A stretch of 64,000 bases of DNA from assembly GCF_009831765.1 (NCBI RefSeq), contig NZ_WSSB01000008.1:125238-189237 (forward strand). The letters run 5' to 3'. Position numbers and translations under genes: made by a program. Origin of the DNA: Craterilacuibacter sinensis (GTDB lineage: Bacteria; Pseudomonadota; Gammaproteobacteria; Burkholderiales; Chromobacteriaceae). Shown here in pieces: positions 18,424 to 27,160 of the stretch (the first letter of the stretch is position 1; each line of letters begins with the position of its first letter). The notes under the pieces were generated by a model that did no database searches, was not told where the DNA came from, and saw only the letters and a program-made list of their open reading frames with translations.

Positions 18424-18978
18424 TTACTTGCGCTGCGGCATGGGAATACCCAAATCCGCCCAAGCGGCCGGTCCCATTTCCTGCAGCAGGGCAATATTGC
18501 GCCGGTAGATGGCATCGGTGTCGGGCATGGCCGCTACCGCGCGCGCGATACTCGATTCACGAATCAGATGCAGGGTCGGATAAGGCGAACGGTTGGTGTA
18601 GTTGCTGATTTCATCCGCCTCGGTGCCCTCGAAACGAAAGTCGGGGTGAAACGGGGCAATCTGCAAGATGCCGTCCAGACCATGCTCGGGCAAAGCCGCA
18701 TCGGCAATGTCCAGCATCTGGTTGAAGTCGTCAAAATCGGGAAATAACGAGGGATGTACCAGCAAGGTCGTGTCAGTCTCATCGGGACTGGCGGCCGCCA
18801 GAAAGTCGAGTTCGCGATCCAGTTCTTCCAGAAAAGCATCCAGATGCGGCGCCTCGCTGACCACGATGCGGATCTGGTTTTTCACATAGACCGACTTGGC
18901 AAACGGACACAGATTCAGCCCGATCACCGCCTTCTCCAGCCAGATGCGGGTGGCGGCAACAATCTCTTCTTGTTTCAT
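18424..18978 (-). CDS. DUF1415 family protein, copy B
   Basis: A 184-residue paralogue of the protein at 13934-14479, sharing long blocks such as WLEKAVIGL.LCPFA, DTTLL.HP.LF.DF.DFN and FHPDF.F. It lies upstream of kup on the same strand with a 78-base gap and might be cotranscribed with it. Its function is unknown. The ATG at 18978 is used because conserved sequence begins immediately. The C-terminal third is more divergent from copy A than the rest, as expected for an old duplication. Confidence 0.87.
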   Translation of the reverse strand: MKQEEIVAATRIWLEKAVIGLNLCPFAKSVYVKNQIRIVVSEAPHLDAFLEELDRELDFLAAASPDETDTTLLVHPSLFPDFDDFNQMLDIADAALPEHGLDGILQIAPFHPDFRFEGTEADEISNYTNRSPYPTLHLIRESSIARAVAAMPDTDAIYRRNIALLQEMGPAAWADLGIPMPQRK

Positions 18979-19117
18979 GTATCAGGCTCGCAAAAGCCCA
19001 GTGTACGCTGAAAAAGGGATGTCTCCGTGACGGGTTGCTGCTTATACATCAGCCCCCCTTCCCCGTCAGCCTCACGCAGATGAAAAGCACCGCCCGTACA
19101 GGGCAAAAAGATGGGCG

Positions 19118-19147
19118 TAAAAAACCCCTGTCTTCAGGACAGGGGTC
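19118..19147 (-). terminator. Rho-independent terminator after potF copy 1
   Basis: Read on the minus strand, ACCCCTGTC / GACAGGGGT with a short loop is followed by TTTTTT. It lies 25 bases past the stop at 19171. Confidence 0.88.
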
Positions 19148-19170
19148 GATTTGGCGAATAAGCAAAAAGC

Positions 19171-20262
19171 CTAGTGTCCGGCTTTCAGGTTCTGCCACAG
19201 GCGGGTATAGCCCTGAATCACCTTGGGGGGCATGGTCAGCAACACAAAGCTGCTCTTAAGATCATCCTTGCTCGGGAAGATGGAGCGGTCGCTGACGTAC
19301 GCCTTGTTGACGAACTTGCGCGCGGCCAGCGAGCCTGGTGCATAGGTAACGGCATTGGCGTTATTCGCGGCGACCTTGGCGTCCAGGGCGTAATTGATGA
19401 ACTTGAGCGCATTGTCGCTATTGGCCGAGTCTTTCGGAATCACCATGCTGTCAACCCAGATACCGGTACCCTGCTTGGGCATCAGCACCTCGATCTTCAC
19501 CCCGTTTTTAGCCTCGGCCGCTCGGCGCTTGGCGATATTCAGGTCTCCCGAATAGCCCATGGCCACACACACAGAACCACCGGCCAGCTCATTGATATAG
19601 CCGGATGACGAGAAGCGGGCATAGGACTTGCGTGCCGCCTTCAGCTGCGGCAGCAAGGCTTTGTAGTCTTCGACATTGGTGCTGTTCGGGTTTTTGCCGG
19701 CGTAATGCAACGCCATCGGGAAAAATTCGGTTGGGGAGTCCAGCACGCTGACACCGCAACTCTTGAGCTTGGCGACCACCTCGGGCTTGAAAATCATGTC
19801 CCACGGGTTGGCAGGCAAGCTGCCGCCCAGCGCCTTCTTCACCTTGTCGGTATTGATGGCCAGTGTATTCAAGCCCCAGAAGTAAGGCACCGCGTATTGA
19901 TTGCCCGGATCGAACTGCGCCATGATGCGCATCAATTCGGGGTCAAGATCCTTGTAGTTGGGGATCTTGCTCTTGTCTATCGGCTTGAACATGCCGGCCT
20001 TGATGCCCAGCTCCAGCGTATTGCTCGACGGCACAACCAGATCGTAACCGGTGTTGCCGGTCATCAGCTTGGCACGCAATACTTCATTACTGTCGTAGAC
20101 GTCGTAGCGCACATTGATACCGGTAGCCTTCTTGAAATTAGGCACCGTATCTTCGGCGATATAGTCCGACCAGTTATAGATGTTCAAGGTACCTGCGGCG
20201 TAAACGGCCGGCGCCAACAAAGCAAGGCCCAAGGCCAGGGTGCTCAGCGGTTTGATTGTCAT
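19171..20262 (-). CDS. PotF-like periplasmic putrescine/polyamine-binding protein, copy 1
   Basis: A 363-residue periplasmic binding protein with a signal peptide (1-22, cut after VYA). It has the PotF/SpuD pattern: LNIYNWSDYIAEDTV (Trp and Ser contact the amine), VRYDVYDSNEVLRAKLMTG, DLVVPSS and CVAMGYSGDLNIA, with acidic residues that bind the diamine. A ribosome-binding site AAGGAG precedes the ATG. It has its own terminator and no permease or ATPase gene nearby. It is one of three close paralogues within 6.5 kb, all on the minus strand. Substrate is probably a polyamine (putrescine, spermidine, agmatine or cadaverine), but exact specificity is not predictable by eye. Confidence 0.9.
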   Translation of the reverse strand: MTIKPLSTLALGLALLAPAVYAAGTLNIYNWSDYIAEDTVPNFKKATGINVRYDVYDSNEVLRAKLMTGNTGYDLVVPSSNTLELGIKAGMFKPIDKSKIPNYKDLDPELMRIMAQFDPGNQYAVPYFWGLNTLAINTDKVKKALGGSLPANPWDMIFKPEVVAKLKSCGVSVLDSPTEFFPMALHYAGKNPNSTNVEDYKALLPQLKAARKSYARFSSSGYINELAGGSVCVAMGYSGDLNIAKRRAAEAKNGVKIEVLMPKQGTGIWVDSMVIPKDSANSDNALKFINYALDAKVAANNANAVTYAPGSLAARKFVNKAYVSDRSIFPSKDDLKSSFVLLTMPPKVIQGYTRLWQNLKAGH

Positions 20263-20441
20263 CTTGGTTTTCTCCTTTGCCGATACAAAAGGCCGACGGT
20301 TCTATTGCGCCGGCTCTCAGGCAGAGGCTAACCCCGATGGCATCGGCATGTCTAATGTTTTATTAAACACACACCATGACCAACCCACAGCAACAAAAAC
20401 CACATCGGCTGCAAGCCCTGCAAACAAAGGATCCAAAACAA

Positions 20442-20473
20442 AACACCCTATCCGGCAAAGGACAGGGTGTTGA
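20442..20473 (-). terminator. Rho-independent terminator after potF copy 2
   Basis: On the minus strand, AACACCCT...AGGGTGTT forms a stem followed by TTGTTTTG. It lies 28 bases beyond the stop at 20501. The rest of 20263-20500 holds the promoter of copy 1; I see no gene. Confidence 0.75.
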
Positions 20474-20500
20474 TTTGTTTAAACAAAACTAAAAACAACA

Positions 20501-21589
20501 TCAGCGCCCTGACTTCAGACCCTGCCACAGGCGGGTGTAGCCCTGTATGGTATGCGCCGGCAGTGTTTTACCGACAAAGCTGCCCTTCATATCGTCTGCT
20601 GTCGGGAAAATAGTACGGTCATTCACATAAGCCGGACTCATGTATTGGCGCGCTGCCGGCACACCGGGCGCGTACGTCACCGCGTTGGCATTGGCCGCTG
20701 CGGTTTTCGGTTCCAGCATGGCGTTAATAAAACGGTAGGCATTGTCGACATTGACCGCATCCTTGGGAATGGCCATCACATCCACCCAAACGTCCAGCCC
20801 GGACTTGGGCAGCATCACCTGGATATTCACCCCGTTCTTTGCCTCGGCAGCACGGCGCTTGGCGATATTCAGATCACCGGAAAAGCCCATGGCGACACAG
20901 ACCGAACCACCGGCCAGCTCGTTGATATAACCGGACGAGGAAAATCTGCTGTAATTGGGGCGCAGCTGTTTGAGTGCCGGCATCATGGCCTGATAGTCGG
21001 CCAGATTTTCGGTATTGGGATCTTTGCCGTAGTAATGTAAGGCGGCCGGAAAGAATTCGCTGGGCGAATCAAAGACGCTAATGCCGCAGCCCTTCAATTT
21101 TGCCGCCAGCTCCGGCTTGAACACCAGATCCCATGGGTTGTCAGGCAGCTTGCCGCCCAGCGCCTTCTTCACCTTGTCGACATTGATGCCCAGCGTGTTG
21201 ATGCCCCAAAAGTACGGGACCGAATAGGCATTACCCGGGTCGAACTGCGTCATCAGCTTCAATAGCGCCGGATCCAGATTTTTGTAATTGGGGATCTTGT
21301 TCTTGTCCAGCGGCAAAAACATGCCGGCCTTGACGCCCAGCCCCAGCGTATTATGCGATGGCACCACGATGTCGTAACCGGTTTTACCCGTCATCAGTTT
21401 GGCGCGTAACACCTCGTTACTATCGTAAATGTCGTAGCGCACCTTGATCTTGTTGGCCTTCTCGAATGCAGGCACCGTCCCCTCTGCAATGTAATCCGAC
21501 CAATTGTAAACATTGAGCGTACCGGCGGCCTGCGCCAAGGGCATCGCCAGCATCAGGCCCAGGCTGACCGCAGTGGTAATGGCTTTCAT
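20501..21589 (-). CDS. PotF-like periplasmic putrescine/polyamine-binding protein, copy 2
   Basis: A 362-residue paralogue of copy 1 with signal peptide (1-22, cut after AQA). The ATG at 21589 has GGAG seven bases upstream, deciding against the one eight codons earlier. Motifs are almost the same as copy 1 (YNWSDYIAEGTV, YDIYDSNEVLRAKLMTG, FSSSGYINELAGGSVCVAMG), but VVPSHNTLGLG replaces VVPSSNTLELG near the binding cleft, so ligand preference may differ. It has its own terminator, so it is an independent unit rather than an operon member. Confidence 0.9.
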   Translation of the reverse strand: MKAITTAVSLGLMLAMPLAQAAGTLNVYNWSDYIAEGTVPAFEKANKIKVRYDIYDSNEVLRAKLMTGKTGYDIVVPSHNTLGLGVKAGMFLPLDKNKIPNYKNLDPALLKLMTQFDPGNAYSVPYFWGINTLGINVDKVKKALGGKLPDNPWDLVFKPELAAKLKGCGISVFDSPSEFFPAALHYYGKDPNTENLADYQAMMPALKQLRPNYSRFSSSGYINELAGGSVCVAMGFSGDLNIAKRRAAEAKNGVNIQVMLPKSGLDVWVDVMAIPKDAVNVDNAYRFINAMLEPKTAAANANAVTYAPGVPAARQYMSPAYVNDRTIFPTADDMKGSFVGKTLPAHTIQGYTRLWQGLKSGR

Positions 21590-21668
21590 CTTGTTTCTCC
21601 AGTCGCTTTGCAATTTAAAGCGCCTCTAGCGGACGCATTGATTCGAATAGGCAGACGCTTTCCAACAA

Positions 21669-21702
21669 CAAAGCCGGCCGGTTAGCACCCCGGCCGGCTG
21701 CA
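21669..21702 (-). terminator. Probable terminator after the amidohydrolase gene
   Basis: A GC-rich perfect stem (AGCCGGCCGG / CCGGCCGGCT) followed on the minus strand by TTGTTGTT. The T-run is imperfect, so confidence is moderate. Confidence 0.6.
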
Positions 21703-21745
21703 TAAACGCCATGACAAAGCTATCACGACTATGGCATGAACGGCC

Positions 21746-23683
21746 CTATTTCTTGCGGTACACCACCTTGCCTTTGAATACGGTCATATCGACTTCGGTT
21801 TCGGCAATTTTCTGCGGCTCACCTGCCGCGACCAGATCAAACAGGTTCTGGTTCAACACGATAAAGTCGGCCGACTTGCCACGCTCCAGCGAACCGGTCA
21901 GCTTGTCCTGACGCACAGCGCGCGCACCATTGATGGTGTAGGCCGCCAGCAGGTTCTGCAAAGAAGTACGCTCGATTGCGGTGTAGCCCTTGTCGCCATT
22001 GTCCACGCTTGAGCGGGTCACGCCGGTGGCGATATTAACGAACGGACGCGGATCACGACTATCAACCGGTGCATCGCTGCCGGCGACCAGCACCGCGCCC
22101 GCCTTGCGTGCAGACTCGACCGGATAAAAGGCCTGCTTCACATAGCCCATAGGGTCATACAGCACATCCATGATGGACTGCCCCTTCTTGCTAGGCTGGA
22201 TGAACGGTGTCACCAGCAGATCGTAAGCGATGGACGGCGAAGTCCAGGCATAGGTAAAGGTCAGGAATACCCCCAACTTGCCGAGGCGGACCTGATCTTC
22301 CGGTGCCACCATCTGCAAGTGTGCAATAGTGTGCGGAATCTTGCTGTCACCGTTGCGGTCCCGCGCCGCTTGCAGCGCATCGACCGCCACCCGAGTACTG
22401 CGGTCACCAATGCTGTGCATGTGGACACTGAAACCGTCCTTGTCCAGCGCGCTCACATAATTCGCCAGATCCTCGCCCTTGTAGTTGACGATGCCCTTAT
22501 TGCCCGAGTCTTCGCTGTCTGCCTCAACCGTGGTGGTGTCGCTGGCCGGGTCATACTTAAGATGCGGTGTTTGGTAGTTATGGATCATGCCGGCATTCGG
22601 GGCGACCGGCGGATTACTGAACGGGTCGCCTTCCAGCACGCCATCGACAAAAATCTTGACCGCATCCGCCTTGATCAGCGGATTAGCGGCAAAGGCGCTA
22701 CGCGCCTCGTTTGCCTTTTTCAGGTGACCCGGGATATCCACCACGCCCGCGTAATCATCCATATTGAAACAGGTGGCCGCCGTCACGCGCATATTCAGCA
22801 AATTGCGCTTTTGCATGCTGAGGTAACGGTCGCGAACGAAATCGTTGGCACAGGCATCCTGAATACCGGTAATACCGCGCGACGCCATCATCTCGGACAC
22901 TTTGGGCAAAATGGCCTCGTACAACTGCTCGGCTTCCTTGCCATGGGCACTTAACACACCCGTGTCAGGCACCGGAATGGCGGCACGGGCATCCTCGCGG
23001 ATCACTCCGCTATCAAGGTTGACATAGGGGGCAAACGCCTCGAATACCGCACCTGTAGCCAGCGATGCCGCATTGAAGCCGACCGTGTTACCTTTCTCAT
23101 CCTGCGCCATGGCCAGCGCTGCCGAGTTGTAGGCACTGGCATGCCCGTCCACACCAGCCAGCATCACCGGATTGTTAGGCGCAGCAGCATCCAGCGCCTG
23201 CCTGACATTCTGGTAATTGGCGGTGACATTATTACCCTCGTATGGCGACCACTGGTTCACCACCAGCCAATCCCCTGCCTTGGGCGCGTACTTGGGCAGG
23301 CAGGTCTTCACCTTGTTGGCCAGTTCGTCCAGCGTCACCGCCTTGCCGTCGATATCGCACATATCCAGCGCCACCGTTCCCAAGGCATGGATATGGTTGT
23401 CATGCAGGCCGGGCAGCACCATCTTGCCGCCCAGATCCACGACCGGGTAGCCACGATTCTTATAAGCCTCGGCATCGGCCCGGCTTCCCACCTGCACTAG
23501 CTGCCCCCCCTCCACCACAAAGGCGTCGGCTACCGACTGTTTATCGTCCTGCGTATACACCTTGCCATTGATATAAATGGTGCCCTCTTTGGGCTGGCTA
23601 CTCCCGCCCGAACTGCTGCAACCGGCCAGCAATAACAGCCCCATGATCATGGCCCGCTGGCCACCTGCTACGGTATTCAACAT
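21746..23683 (-). CDS. Lipoprotein amidohydrolase (amidohydrolase family 3, YtcJ-like)
   Basis: A 645-residue protein with a type II signal peptide: LLLLAGC near residue 22 is a lipobox, followed by a Ser/Gly linker. The metal-dependent hydrolase domain starts with YINGKVYT, has the N-terminal metal motif DNHIHALG near residue 95, and ends with GSLERGKSADFIVLN typical of amidohydrolase family 3. His in HMHSIGD and Asp in VAGSDAPVDSRDPRP complete the expected site. The start has GGAGGAG five bases upstream. It is divergent from a TetR regulator across two tandem palindromes. Substrate unknown; relatives are often annotated as N-substituted formamide deformylase-like without proof. Confidence 0.85.
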   Translation of the reverse strand: MLNTVAGGQRAMIMGLLLLAGCSSSGGSSQPKEGTIYINGKVYTQDDKQSVADAFVVEGGQLVQVGSRADAEAYKNRGYPVVDLGGKMVLPGLHDNHIHALGTVALDMCDIDGKAVTLDELANKVKTCLPKYAPKAGDWLVVNQWSPYEGNNVTANYQNVRQALDAAAPNNPVMLAGVDGHASAYNSAALAMAQDEKGNTVGFNAASLATGAVFEAFAPYVNLDSGVIREDARAAIPVPDTGVLSAHGKEAEQLYEAILPKVSEMMASRGITGIQDACANDFVRDRYLSMQKRNLLNMRVTAATCFNMDDYAGVVDIPGHLKKANEARSAFAANPLIKADAVKIFVDGVLEGDPFSNPPVAPNAGMIHNYQTPHLKYDPASDTTTVEADSEDSGNKGIVNYKGEDLANYVSALDKDGFSVHMHSIGDRSTRVAVDALQAARDRNGDSKIPHTIAHLQMVAPEDQVRLGKLGVFLTFTYAWTSPSIAYDLLVTPFIQPSKKGQSIMDVLYDPMGYVKQAFYPVESARKAGAVLVAGSDAPVDSRDPRPFVNIATGVTRSSVDNGDKGYTAIERTSLQNLLAAYTINGARAVRQDKLTGSLERGKSADFIVLNQNLFDLVAAGEPQKIAETEVDMTVFKGKVVYRKK

Positions 23684-23740
23684 ATCTCTCCTCCATTATT
23701 TGACTGCGGCATTTGCTCTGATTGTCACCACACCTCCTTT

Positions 23741-23778
23741 ATTGCAGCTATTACTGTAAATTGCAGCTATTACTGCAA
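23741..23778. promoter_or_regulatory. Two tandem 19-bp palindromic repeats, candidate TetR operator
   Basis: ATTGCAGCTATTACTGTAA (23741-23759) is followed directly by ATTGCAGCTATTACTGCAA (23760-23778), one mismatch apart. Each unit holds an inverted repeat TTGCAG-6-CTGCAA (imperfect in the first), the size expected for a TetR dimer. It lies between the divergent amidohydrolase and TetR genes. Confidence 0.78.
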
Positions 23779-23858
23779 TAAACGGACGGCAGTGTAGTTG
23801 CCGCGCCACAGCCCCCCCCTTATAGTGTTGCCACATCCATTGCCGGCCTTGAGTCCTT

Positions 23859-24542
23859 ATGCCTGACACCCTGCCCCCCATCCCCGGGCTTCCCGCTAAC
23901 TTGCGCATGCGCCGCGAACCGCAGCAGCAGCGCACTTGGGAGACTGTCCAGAAAATCGAGCAGGCGACGCTTGGCTTGCTGGCCGAGCAGGGTTTTACCG
24001 CACTGAACACCAACGCGATTGCCGAACGAGCCGGCGTCGGCATCAAGTCGCTCTACCACTTGTTTCCCAATAAAGAAGCCATCATCTGCCGGCTGGCTGC
24101 GGCATGGCTGTCAGCGGTACGTGAAGCGCAGGAGAACATCAGGACACAGGACCTGGATTGGCCCGCCACATTGCAAGCGCTAGACAGTGCGCTGGATACG
24201 CTGGATGTCCGCTTTGTCGGCCATGGCGCGCTATGGCGCGCCATGGACCTGATCCCGGCCTTGCAGGAACTTGAACTTGCCCACGAGCGCGAGCAAATAC
24301 GCTTTTGGACCGAGCGTTTCCGCCACTTCGGCTGCCGCTGGCCCGAAGCCGACCTGATCGCCCTGATCACTTCGTTCTACCGCAGCTTTGATGTTGCCAA
24401 GCAATGCGCGAAGGAAACAGGGGACAGTGGCCGCCCGTTATGGCTATTGCACCGGCTATGGCTGGAACGCCTGATCGCGACAGCCATCAGCGAACCTGAC
24501 CCGGCAAGCACCTTGCAAAAGCTGTCGGCAAGCGGCAACTGA
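23859..24542 (+). CDS. TetR/AcrR-family transcriptional regulator
   Basis: A 227-residue regulator. The HTH spans about 28-75, with ATLGLLAEQGFTALNTNAIAE and the recognition helix region AGVGIKSLYHLFPNKEAII, very typical of TetR. The C-terminal ligand domain is helical with several Trp residues. It begins about 80 bases from the tandem palindromes at 23741-23778 and is divergent from the lipoprotein amidohydrolase, so autoregulation and control of that enzyme are likely. Ligand unknown. It converges on potF copy 3 across a shared hairpin. Confidence 0.9.
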   Translation: MPDTLPPIPGLPANLRMRREPQQQRTWETVQKIEQATLGLLAEQGFTALNTNAIAERAGVGIKSLYHLFPNKEAIICRLAAAWLSAVREAQENIRTQDLDWPATLQALDSALDTLDVRFVGHGALWRAMDLIPALQELELAHEREQIRFWTERFRHFGCRWPEADLIALITSFYRSFDVAKQCAKETGDSGRPLWLLHRLWLERLIATAISEPDPASTLQKLSASGN

Positions 24543-24556
24543 CCTTGCGCTTTTAC

Positions 24557-24588
24557 GCAAAAAAGCCACGACATGGAGCCGTGGCTTT
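24557..24588 (-). terminator. Terminator after potF copy 3 (probably shared with the TetR gene)
   Basis: AAAGCCACG / CGTGGCTTT stem with a nine-base loop. On the minus strand it is followed by TTTTTT; on the plus strand only by a weak TTT-GT, so it serves mainly potF3. Confidence 0.8.
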
Positions 24589-24614
24589 GTATTACATGCA
24601 ATGGCCAGAACAAC

Positions 24615-25706
24615 CTACTTGCCGGCCTTCAGCTTCTGCCACAAGCGGGTATAGCTGCGTATCGTTTCCGGCTGCAGTGCCACTGTCACAAAGCTGCCCT
24701 TAAGCGCGTCTGCCGGTGGAAACAGCACAGGTTCGGACACCAGCACCTTATCGATGTAAGGCTTGGCCGCTGCGACGCCCGGCGCATAGCTGACGAAATT
24801 GGCATTGGCCGCAGCCGTTTTCGGCTCCAGCATCGCATTGATAAAACGATGGGCTTGCGCCTGATTGACCGCCCCTTTGGGAATGGTCAGGCTGTCGACC
24901 CAGATATTGAGCCCACTCTTTGGCATCAACACCATCAACTGCACGCCATTGCCAGCCTCGGCTGCACGCTTGCGCGCAGTATTCAGGTCGCCCGAATAGC
25001 CCATGGCCACACATACCGAACCATCGGCCAGTTCATTGGTGTAGCTGGAGGAGTTGAACATACGATAAGACTTGCGCGCTGCTTTCAGCGTCGGCATCAG
25101 CGCCTCGTAATCGCTGACTTGATTGCTATTGGGATTCTTTCCTGCCCAATGCAAAGCAGAAGCAAAGTACACGCCGGCCGAGTCCAGTACGCTGACACCA
25201 CAACCCTTGAGTTTCGCCACCACCTCCGGCTTGAATACCAGATCCCACGGATCATCCGGCAGCTTACCACCCAGCGCCTGCTTCACCTTGGGCACATTAA
25301 TCCCGACCGTATTCAGCCCCCACAGATACGGCACCGCATAACGGTTCCCCGGATCAAACTGCTCCATCAGCTTTAGCAGTTGCGGGTCGAGGTGTTTCCA
25401 GTTGGGCAGCTTGCTCCGGTCCAAAGGCTCGAACATGCCGGCCTTGATCCCCATATCCACGGTGTACTGGGTCGGCACTACAATGTCGTAGCCGGTATGG
25501 CCAGTCATCAATTTGGCGCGCAGCATTTCATTACTGTCGTACACGTCGTAACGCACCTTGATCCCGGTCACCTTCTGAAAAGCCGGCACCGTACCCTCTG
25601 CGATATAGTCGGCCCAGTTGTAGACATTGAGCCTGCTCTCCGCCTGCGCCGTTGCCATGCTGCCGACCAGCGCCAAGACAGACACACACCACTTACTTAC
25701 TGTCAT
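24615..25706 (-). CDS. PotF-like periplasmic putrescine/polyamine-binding protein, copy 3
   Basis: A 363-residue paralogue with signal peptide (1-22, cut after AQA). It keeps LNVYNWADYIAEGTV, YDVYDSNEMLRAKLMTG and CVAMGYSGDLNTA, but differs from copies 1 and 2 at the cleft (VVPTQYTVDMG, VLDSAGVYFASALHW), so a different amine is plausible. Unlike the other two copies it sits at the end of a multi-gene run, 53 bases after an amine-oxidase-type flavoenzyme, which supports a role in uptake of the amine that enzyme degrades. GGAG precedes the start at a proper distance. No permease gene is near. Confidence 0.9.
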   Translation of the reverse strand: MTVSKWCVSVLALVGSMATAQAESRLNVYNWADYIAEGTVPAFQKVTGIKVRYDVYDSNEMLRAKLMTGHTGYDIVVPTQYTVDMGIKAGMFEPLDRSKLPNWKHLDPQLLKLMEQFDPGNRYAVPYLWGLNTVGINVPKVKQALGGKLPDDPWDLVFKPEVVAKLKGCGVSVLDSAGVYFASALHWAGKNPNSNQVSDYEALMPTLKAARKSYRMFNSSSYTNELADGSVCVAMGYSGDLNTARKRAAEAGNGVQLMVLMPKSGLNIWVDSLTIPKGAVNQAQAHRFINAMLEPKTAAANANFVSYAPGVAAAKPYIDKVLVSEPVLFPPADALKGSFVTVALQPETIRSYTRLWQKLKAGK

Positions 25707-25759
25707 CCCCTATCTCCTGCAGAAACAATCGAAAAACGCCTGTTGCCAGACCTGTCACT

Positions 25760-27160
25760 TCAATGCATCAAGCCTTCCAGCGCATCGGCACCGGCTCCGA
25801 CCAGCCGGCGCAGGCGGGCAGGAATGTCCTGCCGGTCAGCGAGCGCATCGTCCAGCACAAACGCCGAACGGATGGCGTGGTAGCCCAGATAACGCAGCGG
25901 CTCGGGCTCCCAGCGGCGCAGACTGGACAATCCCGCCTCGCCCTCTACCCAGCGCTGGCGCGTCAACAAGGTTTCACGTTCACAAATCAGATCGGCCAGC
26001 GTACGCCCCATCAGGTTGCTGGCTCCCACCCCTTCGCCACCGTAACCACCGGCACACGCCACACCCCGGCTACGATCCCGCAGGGCAAACGGAGTAAAGC
26101 CTCGCGCCAGCCCCAGTGAACCGCCCCAGGCGTGGGTGATGCGCACGTCTTGCAGTTGCGGAAAGAATTGCCGCATCAGTTCGGTGCGTAGCGAGAACTC
26201 ATCGCCTTGCGGATCGAAATCCCAGCGCGGCCGACCGGCAAACTGGTAGCCGCCACGGGCACCAAACAGTAAACGCCCGTCTGCTGTACGCTGGCCATAA
26301 GTCACCCCGCGCGACAGATCGGAAAAAGCCGCACGACCGGCCAGGCCAATCGCATCCCATTGCGCCGCAGACAAAGGTTCGGTCGCGACAATCAGACTTT
26401 GCGCCGGCTGCACCCGCCCTTTAAGTTCTGGCAACGTAGTACTGGCGCCCTCCAGTGCCGGCACAATCCAGCGCGCCCGCACCTCGCCACCTTGCAGGCG
26501 AACCCGGCCCTTGCCAAAGCCTGCCACCGGGCACGCTTCGTGCACACGCACGCCCATACGCCGCACCGTGTGCAGCAGGCCCTGCACCAGTTTCAAGGGG
26601 TGCAAGGTGGCGCAATGCGGCGAAAAAACGGCGCCCAGGCCATCGGCTATTTGTAGCTGTGCGGCCAGTTCGCTTGCGGACAACCAGCGAAAATCTGCAG
26701 CGGTATGTCCCGCACGCTGCAGATCGGTCAACCAGGCGCGGGCACGCCGTGCCTGCGCCACGCCACGGGCCGCGTACAACACGCCGCCATGGGCCAGATC
26801 GCAGCCTATGCCCTCGCGCTCACACACGGTTTTCACCTCATCGACAATGCCGTACAAAAGTTGGCGTGTGGCTTCTCTTGCATCTTCATCCAGGCTGGCC
26901 AGCCACGCATCCTGCCCGGCAATACCGCCGATCAGCCAGCCGCCATTGCGGCCGGAGGCGCCAAAGCCGGCATGCGCAGCCTCGAATACTTGCACGTGCA
27001 GCGCCGGGTCCTGCCGCTTCAGGTAATAGGCCGTCCACAAACCGGTGTAGCCGGCCCCGATAATGGCCACATCGCACTCCTCCGCGACGGGCGGCAGGGA
27101 AGATGGCGCGACAGCAGGCAAGGCACCCTGCCACAGACAGCTTGCAGGCAGATGGCTCAT
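25760..27160 (-). CDS. FAD-dependent oxidoreductase of the PuuB / gamma-glutamylputrescine oxidase type
   Basis: A 466-residue flavoenzyme of the DAO (glycine/D-amino-acid oxidase) family. The dinucleotide-binding fold starts at about residue 35 with CDVAIIGAGYTGLWTAYYL and the acidic end of strand 2 in VQVFEA; GFGASGRNGGWLIGG is typical of PuuB. The GGEGVGASNLMGRTLADLI motif near the C-terminus also fits. The ATG at 27160 overlaps the upstream cupin stop (ATGA). In E. coli PuuB oxidises gamma-glutamylputrescine; no PuuA or PuuC homologue lies in this window, so the true substrate could be another amine or amino acid. Neighbouring potF3 supports amine catabolism. Confidence 0.85.
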   Translation of the reverse strand: MSHLPASCLWQGALPAVAPSSLPPVAEECDVAIIGAGYTGLWTAYYLKRQDPALHVQVFEAAHAGFGASGRNGGWLIGGIAGQDAWLASLDEDAREATRQLLYGIVDEVKTVCEREGIGCDLAHGGVLYAARGVAQARRARAWLTDLQRAGHTAADFRWLSASELAAQLQIADGLGAVFSPHCATLHPLKLVQGLLHTVRRMGVRVHEACPVAGFGKGRVRLQGGEVRARWIVPALEGASTTLPELKGRVQPAQSLIVATEPLSAAQWDAIGLAGRAAFSDLSRGVTYGQRTADGRLLFGARGGYQFAGRPRWDFDPQGDEFSLRTELMRQFFPQLQDVRITHAWGGSLGLARGFTPFALRDRSRGVACAGGYGGEGVGASNLMGRTLADLICERETLLTRQRWVEGEAGLSSLRRWEPEPLRYLGYHAIRSAFVLDDALADRQDIPARLRRLVGAGADALEGLMH

